A stretch of 42,275 bases of DNA from JALXDT01 sp964634755 (GTDB lineage Bacteria; Acidobacteriota; Aminicenantia; JAMOAD01), in contig CAZWJH010000010.1 in assembly GCA_964634755.1 (NCBI GenBank), positions 1 to 42,275 of the forward strand, given 5' to 3'. The notes beneath the pieces were generated by a model, which worked only from the letters and a program-made list of their open reading frames with translations, had not been told where the DNA came from and made no database searches. Shown piece by piece: positions 8,781 through 16,758 of this stretch. Position numbers and translations under genes: made by a program. How positions within the stretch are numbered: position 1 is the first letter of the stretch; each line of letters opens with the position of its first letter.

Positions 8781-10433
8781 ATGGAATACAAACCAATCCA
8801 TCCCCCGACAGGGACAAAAATAACAGCAAAAAGCTGGTTAACCGAAGCTCCGATGAGAATGATAATGCACAATGTTTCTCCTGATGTAGCGGAGAAACCC
8901 AAAGAGCTTATTGTCTACGGAGGGACGGGAAAAGCAGCAAGAAATTGGGAAAGTTTTTATAAAATAGTTGAAACATTAAAGGAACTTGAAACTGATGAAA
9001 CTTTGCTTGTTCAATCCGGAAAACCTGTGGGAGTTTTCAAAACACATGAGGATGCCCCGAGAGTTTTAATTGCCAATTCAAACCTTGTGCCCAACTGGGC
9101 AACTTGGGATGAGTTCAGAAAGCTTGAAAAGATGGGACTTATAATGTACGGACAGATGACTGCCGGCTCATGGATTTATATTGGAACTCAGGGAATTTTG
9201 CAGGGAACCTATGAGACTTTAGCTGCCCTTGCTCAAAAGCACTATGGAGGTAGTTTAAAAGGAACTTTAACCCTTACGGCAGGCTTGGGAGGGATGGGAG
9301 GTGCCCAGCCTCTTGCCGTTACAATGAATGAAGGTGTTGCAATAGTTGTTGAAGTTGACCCTCACAGAATCCAGAGAAGACTTGAAACAGCCTACCTTGA
9401 TAAAATGACAGATAGTCTTGACGAAGCATTAAAATGGGCTGAAGAGGCAAAGAAAAAAGGAGAGTCTCTATCTATCGGCCTTCTTGGAAACGCAGCCGAT
9501 GTTTTTCCTGAGTTTGTCAAAAGAGGAATTATTCCAGAAGTTGTAACAGATCAGACATCAGCCCACGATGAATTAAATGGTTATGTGCCTGCCGGCATTC
9601 CCTATGAAGAGGCTTTAAGACTCAGGAAAGAGAATCCGGAAAAATACATTAAAATGAGCTATGAATCAATGGCAAAGCATATGCAGGCAATGTTAGATCT
9701 TCAGAAGGCAGGTTCGGTGGCTTTTGACTATGGAAACAACATTAGAGGCCAAGCTTTTAAGGTAGGAGTAAAAGATGCTTTTAATATAAAGGGATTTGTT
9801 CCCCTTTACATAAGACCTCTTTTCTGTGAAGGGCAGGGACCTTTCAGATGGGTTGCTTTGTCAGGGAATCCCGAAGATATCTATAAAACAGATAAAGCCG
9901 TATTGGAGCTTTTCCCTGAAAAAGAGCATTTGAGAAGATGGATTACAATGGCTCAGAAAAAGGTAAAATTTCAGGGACTTCCATCAAGAATTTGCTGGCT
10001 TGGATACGGAGAAAGAGCAAAGTTCGGAGAGAGAATAAATGATATGGTGAAAAAGGGAGAAATCTCAGCTCCTATTGTAATAGGGAGAGATCATCTTGAC
10101 ACAGGCTCCGTAGCCTCCCCCAACAGAGAAACAGAAGGGATGAAGGATGGCTCCGATGCAATTGCCGACTGGCCTATTCTAAATGCACTTTTGAATGCTG
10201 TATCAGGTGCAACATGGGTCTCATTCCACCATGGTGGCGGAGTTGGTATAGGGTATTCACTTCACGCAGGAATAGTGATTGTTGCCGACGGAACAGATAA
10301 GGCCGCAAAAAGACTTAATAGAGTTCTCACCAATGATCCCGGAATAGGTATTGCAAGGCATGTTGATGCGGGCTACGATGAGGCAATAAAAACTGCCAAG
10401 GAAAAAGGCATTAAAATTCCCTTTTTAAAATAA
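8781..10433 (+). CDS. hutU: urocanate hydratase
   Basis: 550-residue NAD+-dependent urocanase that converts urocanate to imidazolonepropionate, the second step of histidine degradation. Visible family signatures are GGTGKAARNWES, GGMGGAQPLAVTMNE, DQTSAHDELNGYVPAG and GLPSRICWLGYGER, which carries the conserved active-site cysteine. I chose ATG 8781 because AAGGAGG (8768-8774) precedes it; an in-frame TTG at 8763 would add six residues but lacks a ribosome site. Its last 23 bases overlap the end of convergent queH. Confidence 0.97.
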   Translation: MEYKPIHPPTGTKITAKSWLTEAPMRMIMHNVSPDVAEKPKELIVYGGTGKAARNWESFYKIVETLKELETDETLLVQSGKPVGVFKTHEDAPRVLIANSNLVPNWATWDEFRKLEKMGLIMYGQMTAGSWIYIGTQGILQGTYETLAALAQKHYGGSLKGTLTLTAGLGGMGGAQPLAVTMNEGVAIVVEVDPHRIQRRLETAYLDKMTDSLDEALKWAEEAKKKGESLSIGLLGNAADVFPEFVKRGIIPEVVTDQTSAHDELNGYVPAGIPYEEALRLRKENPEKYIKMSYESMAKHMQAMLDLQKAGSVAFDYGNNIRGQAFKVGVKDAFNIKGFVPLYIRPLFCEGQGPFRWVALSGNPEDIYKTDKAVLELFPEKEHLRRWITMAQKKVKFQGLPSRICWLGYGERAKFGERINDMVKKGEISAPIVIGRDHLDTGSVASPNRETEGMKDGSDAIADWPILNALLNAVSGATWVSFHHGGGVGIGYSLHAGIVIVADGTDKAAKRLNRVLTNDPGIGIARHVDAGYDEAIKTAKEKGIKIPFLK

Positions 10434-11043
10434 GATCATCCGGAATAGAGTAAAGACAACCGCAATAGTGCTGGCGGTATAATTTAAGATATTTGCTTAT
10501 TCTAACGCTATAAAGATATCCGTTTTGTTTTTTGAAGTTCTCTTCCAAAAATTTTACTCCGTATTTTTTCTCAAAATTTTTCCCTATACGGTTTATAATC
10601 AGATGCTTCATATGAGGGGAAACCGTTAAAGTGGTCGTAAAATAATCAAAGCCGAGCTCTTTTGCTTTTTTTGCAGTTTCATTGAGTCTTATAGCATAAC
10701 AGATATAGCATCTTCTTCCTCCCTCAGGCTCATCTTTGAGTTTCTCTGTTTTCTTAAACCAGCTCTCCTTATCATACACTCCCTTTATTAATTTAAAATT
10801 TAAAAATTCGGCAAGCTTTTCCATTTCAGCATATCTTCTCTCATACTCTTCATCAGGATGAATATTGGGATTATAGTAGTATGCAGTAAGATCCATTTTA
10901 TAAAAATATTTTAGTTTAAAAACAACATAGGATGAACAGGGAGCACAACAGGTGTGAAGAAGTATTTTACCTCCCATTACGAATGGTTTACCTTTAAATC
11001 CCTGAAAATCTATTGCTTTTGAAAGCTCTTCAAATCTATCCAT
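10411..11043 (-). CDS. queH: epoxyqueuosine reductase QueH
   Basis: 210-residue protein of the QueH family (former DUF208), which carries out the last step of queuosine synthesis, epoxyqueuosine to queuosine in tRNA, as a non-homologous replacement for QueG. The cysteine pattern is clear: C32-C33-x2-C36 (HTCCAPCSSY), C112-x2-C115 (RRCYIC) and C194-x-C196 (HYCGC), which supply the iron-sulfur site and active-site cysteines. The start overlaps the Nudix gene by 8 bases; the end overlaps hutU on the other strand by 23 bases. No other queuosine genes are in view. Confidence 0.93.
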   Translation of the reverse strand: MDRFEELSKAIDFQGFKGKPFVMGGKILLHTCCAPCSSYVVFKLKYFYKMDLTAYYYNPNIHPDEEYERRYAEMEKLAEFLNFKLIKGVYDKESWFKKTEKLKDEPEGGRRCYICYAIRLNETAKKAKELGFDYFTTTLTVSPHMKHLIINRIGKNFEKKYGVKFLEENFKKQNGYLYSVRISKYLKLYRQHYCGCLYSIPDDLILKREF

Positions 11044-11497
11044 TCAAAAGATATTTCCCCAGATCTTCAAAAGTAAGTCCTTTCTCCCTTAAAAATTTCT
11101 TAAACTCAAAGTACTCTTTTATGATTTTTTTGTGGTCAAAGGCAATATTGAGAGATTCAATCTCTTGAGGAGAAAACCATTTAGCCTTTTTTGCATCATC
11201 CATTCCAACTGCCTCTCCCTCTCCCTTTGCTACAAAAACTTTTGTAATAGTGTGATACCTTTTGTCTCTTCTGGGATCAGAGTATGATTTGAACTGGGAA
11301 ATAAGTGTTATATCAAGGTTTGTCTCCTCTTTACCCTCTCTTATGGCAGCAGCTTCAAGAGTCTCACCATAATCCACAAATCCTCCGGGAAGAGCCCAAC
11401 CATAAGGCTCATTTTTTCTCTCAATCAGTAGAATTTCTCCCTTTTTATTTTCTATAATCAAATCAACCGTGGGGTCAGGATTTTTATAACCTTTCAT
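11036..11497 (-). CDS. Nudix hydrolase, ADP-ribose pyrophosphatase-like
   Basis: 153-residue Nudix protein. The Nudix box spans about 39-61: G39, E45, R53-E54, E57-E58, with N60 where glycine is usual. The SDPRRDKRYHT segment about 25 residues further on is typical of small ADP-ribose pyrophosphatases, so hydrolysis of ADP-ribose or a similar nucleoside diphosphate is likely; the exact substrate is inferred. It overlaps the upstream membrane-protein gene by four bases (ATGA) and queH by eight, so the three are translationally coupled. Confidence 0.88.
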   Translation of the reverse strand: MKGYKNPDPTVDLIIENKKGEILLIERKNEPYGWALPGGFVDYGETLEAAAIREGKEETNLDITLISQFKSYSDPRRDKRYHTITKVFVAKGEGEAVGMDDAKKAKWFSPQEIESLNIAFDHKKIIKEYFEFKKFLREKGLTFEDLGKYLLNG

Positions 11498-12333
11498 TCA
11501 GTCCTCCCGGTAACAACCTTTCCTTTTGAATAATCAAGGCTTGAGCCTAATGCACTGTGAGGAATCAAATAAACTATTGCCATTATGATAAAAACAACTA
11601 TGACCCACTTTCTCGCCTTCATTCTGTCCTTTAATACCATAATAAGCGCGATTAACCATCCTATAAGAGCAATCAATGTTTTATTGTCAGTAAGATCATA
11701 TCCATAGGGAACTCCTGTCCAATATGCCCCAAATGCATACTTTTGAACTATTGGTCCGAGAATTGCACCTCCTATGAAAAGAGTTGCAAAAGTTAAGATT
11801 ACATAAGTTTTCAAGTAAACCGGGTCCCTTTTGAAAGCCTCGAAAAAAGCCCTAATTGAAAATAGAAGAGAGATAAACATAAATAAAATGTGAGGGATAA
11901 GGATGTAAGACGGGACGGCTCCTTTGTATCTTAAAACAATTGATTTGTTTTTATACATAACAGTAAATTCCTTTGATTCTCTAAAAAGTTTTAAATAATA
12001 GTCAACCTTTCCCGCAGGAGGTTGAGTCGGAAGATAGACTATAAGATTTTTTCCCTCCCTTTTAAATTCAACCTTTGTCCAGGGATCATCCGTATCGTGT
12101 CTCTTGTAAAATAGAAAACCACTATCAATTAATCCTTTATCTTCAATTATTATCGGGCAATTCTCTCCGCTTGTGTAAGACCGCGGAAGTTTGTATTTAA
12201 CCATTTGCTCTTCTACTGAAAGTTTTCCTTTTACAGGATAAGTAGGTCCTGTTTTTTTCTGATAAACAGCAAAAAACAGAGTCAAAATAATAACAGAAAT
12301 CCACAAAAGTATGGTTTTAACTTTTCCTTTCAT
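11494..12333 (-). CDS. conserved membrane protein with extracytoplasmic domain, unknown function
   Basis: 279-residue protein. One N-terminal helix (about 7-23) is followed by a roughly 115-residue domain predicted outside the cytoplasm (contains TDDPWTKVEF and PPAGKVDYYLKLF, an immunoglobulin-like beta pattern), then about four membrane helices. The segment FGAYWTGVPYGYDLTDNKT between helices is strikingly polar and aromatic and looks like a conserved functional loop. I do not recognise a named family. SD AGGAG precedes the ATG. First gene of the operon with the Nudix hydrolase and queH. Confidence 0.75.
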   Translation of the reverse strand: MKGKVKTILLWISVIILTLFFAVYQKKTGPTYPVKGKLSVEEQMVKYKLPRSYTSGENCPIIIEDKGLIDSGFLFYKRHDTDDPWTKVEFKREGKNLIVYLPTQPPAGKVDYYLKLFRESKEFTVMYKNKSIVLRYKGAVPSYILIPHILFMFISLLFSIRAFFEAFKRDPVYLKTYVILTFATLFIGGAILGPIVQKYAFGAYWTGVPYGYDLTDNKTLIALIGWLIALIMVLKDRMKARKWVIVVFIIMAIVYLIPHSALGSSLDYSKGKVVTGRTE

Positions 12334-12601
12334 CTCAACTCCTATCCTTAAGATTTATTATTTTATTAGAAAAAGGAGAAAAAATAAAGAATTTGAATAA
12401 TTCCTATTACATGAATTTTAGAGAATATTAAAGGTTTTTCTTTTGAGAATATACACATAGAGAAGATCGGGAAAATACTATCTCAGGATAAAATAAACTC
12501 AGTACTTTTTAGGCTCCAAGAAAATTTATTCAAAACATTGTGAAAGACAAAAAAGTTAATAGCAGCTTTTACCAGAGAAACAAATACAATGTGAACGATT
12601 T
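12334..12601. other. intergenic region, nothing recognised
   Basis: 268 bp of A+T-rich DNA between two minus-strand genes. It must hold the end of the REC-PilZ transcript and the promoter of the membrane-protein operon, but I see no convincing terminator, promoter pair or RNA gene. Confidence 0.4.
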
Positions 12602-13303
12602 TTAATAAAAAGAATTAATAATATTAGTTATTTCACTTTTCTGATTTTTTGAAATTTTCTTAAATTCCACAGCATACCCCGGGAGTTTGGAAAAGATTTC
12701 TCCCCACCGGATAACCCATTTTATTTCTCCTATGATTGGTGTTTTGTCTTCCAAATCATTTATAATAAATTCAATGTTTTTACTTTTGTACTCCTCTTTT
12801 GAGTTAGGAGCAATAATAAAACATCCTCCTTCGGAAAGATTTAATAAATTTGTTCTTTTTTTCTCTCCGCCATTGTTAGTTGAGAGTATGACATTCAGAT
12901 AAATTTCTTTCCTTGAATATCTTCTGATTTTCCTCGGTGCATTTTTCGCACATATTTCATAAATAAAATAATCAATAAGATTAGTTGCTTGAGGCTTATC
13001 AATTATGTATTTACCTTTTAAATAAAAACCCATTTTAAAATCTTCTTCACCGCTGTCAATTGTTAAAATCGGAATTCCCTTTGATAAAGAATAAAAGAAT
13101 TCTTTTTCACGATAAGAAGAGATAATAATCGTATGAAGATCAACTATTATTCCAGAATATTGTTTTTCATCGGAATTTTCCCTGAACTTTTCGAAAGATT
13201 CGTATATTTCTGTGATTACATCATCATAATTGTATAACAACTTGGAACATTGATATCTATTATTGTCTTCTCTTGAAATTATCGCAAGCCTCAATTTACT
13301 CAT
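12602..13303 (-). CDS. receiver-like domain fused to a PilZ c-di-GMP-binding domain
   Basis: 233-residue cytoplasmic protein. Residues 1-118 look like a CheY-type receiver: acidic pair E12-D13, D55 at the end of the third strand (GIIVDL), T81, and K103-P104 (IIDKP). Residues 124-233 are a PilZ domain with both c-di-GMP motifs intact: RxxxR at R127-R131 and NxSxxG at N155-S157-G160. It therefore probably senses c-di-GMP, perhaps gated by phosphorylation. It lies 43 bp downstream of a diguanylate cyclase gene on the same strand, its likely signal source. SD AAAGGAG precedes the ATG. The receiver call is inferred from pattern and is less certain than PilZ. Confidence 0.8.
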   Translation of the reverse strand: MSKLRLAIISREDNNRYQCSKLLYNYDDVITEIYESFEKFRENSDEKQYSGIIVDLHTIIISSYREKEFFYSLSKGIPILTIDSGEEDFKMGFYLKGKYIIDKPQATNLIDYFIYEICAKNAPRKIRRYSRKEIYLNVILSTNNGGEKKRTNLLNLSEGGCFIIAPNSKEEYKSKNIEFIINDLEDKTPIIGEIKWVIRWGEIFSKLPGYAVEFKKISKNQKSEITNIINSFY

Positions 13304-13346
13304 TGTTTTACTCCTTTATCATAATTAATATAACCAAATTGTATTA

Positions 13347-16328
13347 TTAACCGCATACCCAACCGCATACTTGGTTTTTACCATTCTTTTTAGCTTTGTA
13401 TAAAAATTCATCTGCTGTGCTTATTAATTTATCAAAACCATCATCATCGCTCGGGACAGTTGAAGCATAACCCAAGCTTATGGTTACATATTCCGATGCT
13501 CTTGATTTCTCATGAGGTATCTTTAATAACATCGCCTGTTTTCGTATATTTTCAGCTACACTGTGAGCGCCACTCCTGTCTGCCTCCGGAAGAATAATTA
13601 TAAATTCCTCTCCACCATACCGAGCAGCAAGATCTCCAGGTCTTCTCGTGTGCATACTTAAAACTTTTGCTATCTTTCTCAGACATTCATCTCCCGCTTG
13701 ATGCCCGTATGTATCATTGTACAATTTAAAATCATCAACATCAATCAAAATTACTGAAAGGTAAGTATTATTTCTTTTAGCTCTTCTCCATTCCTGAGCT
13801 AAATGTTCTCTGAATTTTCTGTGATTTGCAATGCCCGTTAATCCGTCGGTTGTAGCCAAAAGATTTAGTTTTTCATTTGCTTCTTTTAATTGGTGAGTTC
13901 TTAGGTTAACAAGTCTTTCCAATTTTTCCTTATGTTTCTTTATTGCATAAACTCTTCTTTCTATTATAGCTCCTATCAAAAGTATGGAAAAAAGAGTGGA
14001 TAGCAAATAAAACCACCATGTTTTCCAGAACGGAGGAACTATTGTTATCTTTAATGATACTCCTTTTCTGTTCCAAACTCCGTCTTTGTTTGATGCTATT
14101 ACCCTGAAAATATAATGTCCCGGTGGCAGATTCGTATAAGAAGCGAATCTCCTGTTCCCCACATAATTCCAATCTTCATCAAAGCCTTCCATTTTATAGG
14201 CATATTTGTTTTTACTCGGTGCGCTGTAATGAAGGGCAGCAAATTCAAAGGATATTACTTTTTCTTTGTAAGAAAGAACAATTGAGTTAGTTTCAAAAAT
14301 CGGCTTTTTTAATATAATGTGGCCATTTATTTCTTTTCCCACTTTAACCTCTTTATTAAAAATTTTCAAGCTTGTTATTACTATAGGCGGAGGGTAATCA
14401 TCCTCTCTGACGTCCTGCGGATAAAACATATTGAATCCGTTAACTCCTCCGAAAAAAAGCATCCCTTTCTTGTTTTTATAATATGCTCCTCCGTTAAACT
14501 CATAACCCTGTAGTCCGTCTGTAATATCAAAGTCTTTGAATTTTCCTGTTTTCAAATCATATTTGGATAATCCACGATTAGAGCTTATCCAGATATTTCC
14601 TTCATTATCCCCTATGATACCATAAACTATATTACTTATAAGTCCGTCCTTTGTATTGAATTTTTTGCAGATTTTGGTTTTTATATCTATTTTGCATATA
14701 CCGGTACCTCCTGTACCAACCCATAAAGTATTATTATCAAGATAAAGCGCTGAAATATAATTGCTACACATTACTTTGTTATTTTGATTTTTAAGCAATT
14801 CAAATTTTTCGTTTTTTTTATTAAATTTATTAATTCCCCCTCCAAAAGTTCCTATCCATAAATTATCTTCATTGTCTTCAACAATACCCCATACTCTATT
14901 ATTAGTTATACTATTTCTTTTATTCGGAGAACTTTTATATACCGTAAATTTCTTTTTTGAAACATCATATTTGTTTAGTCCTCCTCCGTCCGTCCCTATC
15001 CAAACTTTTCCCTCCTTATCCACGTGAAGTGCTCTTATTCTGTTATCAGAAAGAGAATTCTCATCTTGGGGATTATGTGTATAACTTATGAATTTGTCCT
15101 CATTTCTAAGATAATGGTTAAGTCCTCCTCCGTAAGTTCCTATCCAAAAATCACCGTTTTTTCCTTCCTTTATGGAAAACACACTATTACTGCTCAAACT
15201 GAAAGGATTGTTCGGATTATGCTTATATGTCCTAATTTTCTTTAACTCTTTGTTAAATACCTCTATCCCTCCTCCGTCGCTTCCAACCCATAAATTTCCT
15301 TCTTCCGTTTCATAAAAAGAACGGATAAATCTTCCGTTCAAACTGTTAGGATCTTTCGGGTTTGGTCTGATATGAACAAATTTTATTCCCTTTTCCGAAA
15401 ATTTATTTATCCCTCTTCCGTAGGTTCCAACCCAAAATGTTCCCGTTCTATCCAAATAAATAGAAAGTACCCTGTTTTCGCTTAATGAATAAGAATCCGA
15501 AGGATTGTGNNNNNNNNNNNNNNNNNNNNNNNNNNNNNNNNNNNNNNNNNNNNNNNNNNNNNNNNNNNNNNNNNNNNNNNNNNNNNNNNNNNNNNNNNNN
15601 NNNNNNNNNTGATCACAAAAAAGGGATAATATTTTATTATCACTTAAACTATTAGAATTTGCCGGATTATTTTTGTAAATCTTAAATTGTTTTTTCTTTC
15701 TATCAAATTTGTTTAAGCCTCCTCCGTATGTCCCTATCCATAAATTTCCGTCTTTGTCTTCACAAATTGCTCTGATTCTTTTATTGCTTAACCCGTATGG
15801 TGTTTTCTCCTTTGAGTAATATCTGATAAAACTATTCGTTTTTCTATCCAATATATTGAGACCATTTTCGGTTCCAACCCAAAGATTCCCACTACTATCT
15901 TCTGCAATAGCTCTTATAAGATTATTACTTATACTTTTCGGATCATTTTCTTCGTATTTATAATGAATGAATCTTTTTTTCACGGGATCAAATCTATCCA
16001 AACCATCATTTGTTCCCACCCAAATATAGCCATTATGATCCTCATAAATAACATATACCCAACTGTTACTAAGACTGTTTTCTTCCCCTTCTACATAAGT
16101 ATAGGTGGTAAATTGGTATCCGTCATATTTATTTACCCCTTCTTCCGTAGCAAACCACATAAAACCTCTTTTATCCTGTAATATGGAGTATACTCCATTC
16201 TGCGAAAGCCCGTTTCTAACATCAAGATGTTGAAAAAAAAGCTTTCCTTGCGAATAAAGATATATCTCATTTCCTATAAGAAACCATCCTATTAAGATTA
16301 TTATCTTAACGGCTTTTTTCATTATCAT
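13347..16328 (-). CDS. beta-propeller sensor diguanylate cyclase (Reg_prop, Y_Y_Y, GGDEF)
   Basis: About 993 residues, with a 100-N gap (15510-15609) inside. The order is: N-terminal signal or anchor (1-27), twelve visible Reg_prop blades (WIGTxGGGLNKF type, about 47 residues each) plus at least one in the gap, a Y_Y_Y domain, a membrane helix (about 771-790), a coiled coil, and a GGDEF domain. The active site GGEEF is at 905-909, and an inhibitory RxxD site (RPGD, 896-899) lies exactly five residues before it, so it should make c-di-GMP and be feedback-inhibited. The periplasmic propeller probably binds an external ligand. This is the layout of hybrid Reg_prop sensors, but with a cyclase output in place of a kinase. 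A downstream REC-PilZ gene is the likely effector. The true length is uncertain because of the gap. Confidence 0.9.
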   Translation of the reverse strand: MIMKKAVKIIILIGWFLIGNEIYLYSQGKLFFQHLDVRNGLSQNGVYSILQDKRGFMWFATEEGVNKYDGYQFTTYTYVEGEENSLSNSWVYVIYEDHNGYIWVGTNDGLDRFDPVKKRFIHYKYEENDPKSISNNLIRAIAEDSSGNLWVGTENGLNILDRKTNSFIRYYSKEKTPYGLSNKRIRAICEDKDGNLWIGTYGGGLNKFDRKKKQFKIYKNNPANSNSLSDNKILSLFCDXXXXXXXXXXXXXXXXXXXXXXXXXXXXXXXXXXHNPSDSYSLSENRVLSIYLDRTGTFWVGTYGRGINKFSEKGIKFVHIRPNPKDPNSLNGRFIRSFYETEEGNLWVGSDGGGIEVFNKELKKIRTYKHNPNNPFSLSSNSVFSIKEGKNGDFWIGTYGGGLNHYLRNEDKFISYTHNPQDENSLSDNRIRALHVDKEGKVWIGTDGGGLNKYDVSKKKFTVYKSSPNKRNSITNNRVWGIVEDNEDNLWIGTFGGGINKFNKKNEKFELLKNQNNKVMCSNYISALYLDNNTLWVGTGGTGICKIDIKTKICKKFNTKDGLISNIVYGIIGDNEGNIWISSNRGLSKYDLKTGKFKDFDITDGLQGYEFNGGAYYKNKKGMLFFGGVNGFNMFYPQDVREDDYPPPIVITSLKIFNKEVKVGKEINGHIILKKPIFETNSIVLSYKEKVISFEFAALHYSAPSKNKYAYKMEGFDEDWNYVGNRRFASYTNLPPGHYIFRVIASNKDGVWNRKGVSLKITIVPPFWKTWWFYLLSTLFSILLIGAIIERRVYAIKKHKEKLERLVNLRTHQLKEANEKLNLLATTDGLTGIANHRKFREHLAQEWRRAKRNNTYLSVILIDVDDFKLYNDTYGHQAGDECLRKIAKVLSMHTRRPGDLAARYGGEEFIIILPEADRSGAHSVAENIRKQAMLLKIPHEKSRASEYVTISLGYASTVPSDDDGFDKLISTADEFLYKAKKNGKNQVCGWVCG
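15510..15609. other. assembly gap of 100 N
   Basis: Exactly 100 unknown bases within the propeller repeats. The reading frame is the same on both sides. One normal blade would need about 82 bases here, so 100 is probably a placeholder length. Confidence 0.95.
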
Positions 16329-16428
16329 TTCAATTTATTAAAGCTATTACCTTATAAATAATACACAAAAAAAACAATGTATGCAAATACCCACTTCACT
16401 CCTTAAACCTTGAATAAGCGAGTATTAA

Positions 16429-16496
16429 AAGCCCAGAGCTTAAAGCCCTCAAGCCTAAAGGACACTTTGAAACTCTTAGCTTTTTGCTTTGGGCTT
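16429..16496. repeat. hairpin-like intergenic repeat, related to 172-189
   Basis: Outer arms AAGCCCA (16429-16435) and TGGGCTT (16490-16496) pair perfectly. Its right 18 bases, read on the minus strand, match 172-189 with one mismatch. It may belong to a dispersed intergenic repeat family. Confidence 0.5.
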
Positions 16497-16523
16497 CTTT
16501 ATATCTACTGCCTTTCCCTTCCC

Positions 16524-16541
16524 TACCCGAGGTTTCGGGTA
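16524..16541. repeat. 7-bp hairpin TACCCGA-GGTT-TCGGGTA
   Basis: Perfect 7-bp inverted repeat with a 4-base loop. No T-tract follows on either strand, so it is not a standard terminator. Confidence 0.5.
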
Positions 16542-16589
16542 TTCTACAAAACAAAAAAATTAAATATTAATAAATTAGTAAAAGCTAAA

Positions 16590-16633
16590 AAACCATACAA
16601 AATTGTCTAATTCTTGACAATTTTGTATGGTTT
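16590..16633. repeat. perfect 18-bp inverted repeat with 8-base spacer
   Basis: The left arm at 16590-16607 (AAACCATACAAAATTGTC) is exactly complementary to 16616-16633. The spacer and right arm contain TTGACA (16614-16619), a perfect -35 hexamer. A 14-bp palindrome, TACTTTA/TAAAGTA (16636-16649), follows two bases later. It could be an operator, an RNA hairpin, or a remnant element end. Confidence 0.75.
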
Positions 16634-16686
16634 ACTACTTTATAAAGTAATAAAAGATAATTAAAAGTCGTTAATATTAAAACTAT

Positions 16687-16715
16687 TTGTAAATATTAAA
16701 AGACAATGGTATAAA
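16687..16715 (+). promoter_or_regulatory. candidate promoter TTGTAA-N17-TATAAA
   Basis: -35 TTGTAA (16687-16692) and -10 TATAAA (16710-16715) are 17 bp apart. Transcription from about 16722 would give a short leader carrying AAAGGAGG before the ATG at 16759. Confidence 0.5.
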
Positions 16716-16758
16716 AATTGATAGTTTTTTTATTCATAGCAAACAAAGGAGGCAAAAG

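Larger units (their letters stand above)
16329..16758. other. 430-bp structured intergenic region
   Basis: Between divergent genes I see no credible gene. In order it holds: a long-loop hairpin with AAGCCCA / TGGGCTT arms (16429-16496) that shares a segment with 172-189; a 7-bp hairpin (16524-16541); a perfect 18-bp inverted repeat (16590-16633); a 14-bp palindrome (16636-16649); and a promoter (16687-16715) for the plus-strand gene. Confidence 0.6.

Noticed and set aside
16410..16610. 66-codon open frame starting at TTG in the intergenic region
   Set aside because: It reads through the hairpin repeat and the 18-bp inverted repeat, has no SD sequence, and its composition is that of translated repeat DNA.
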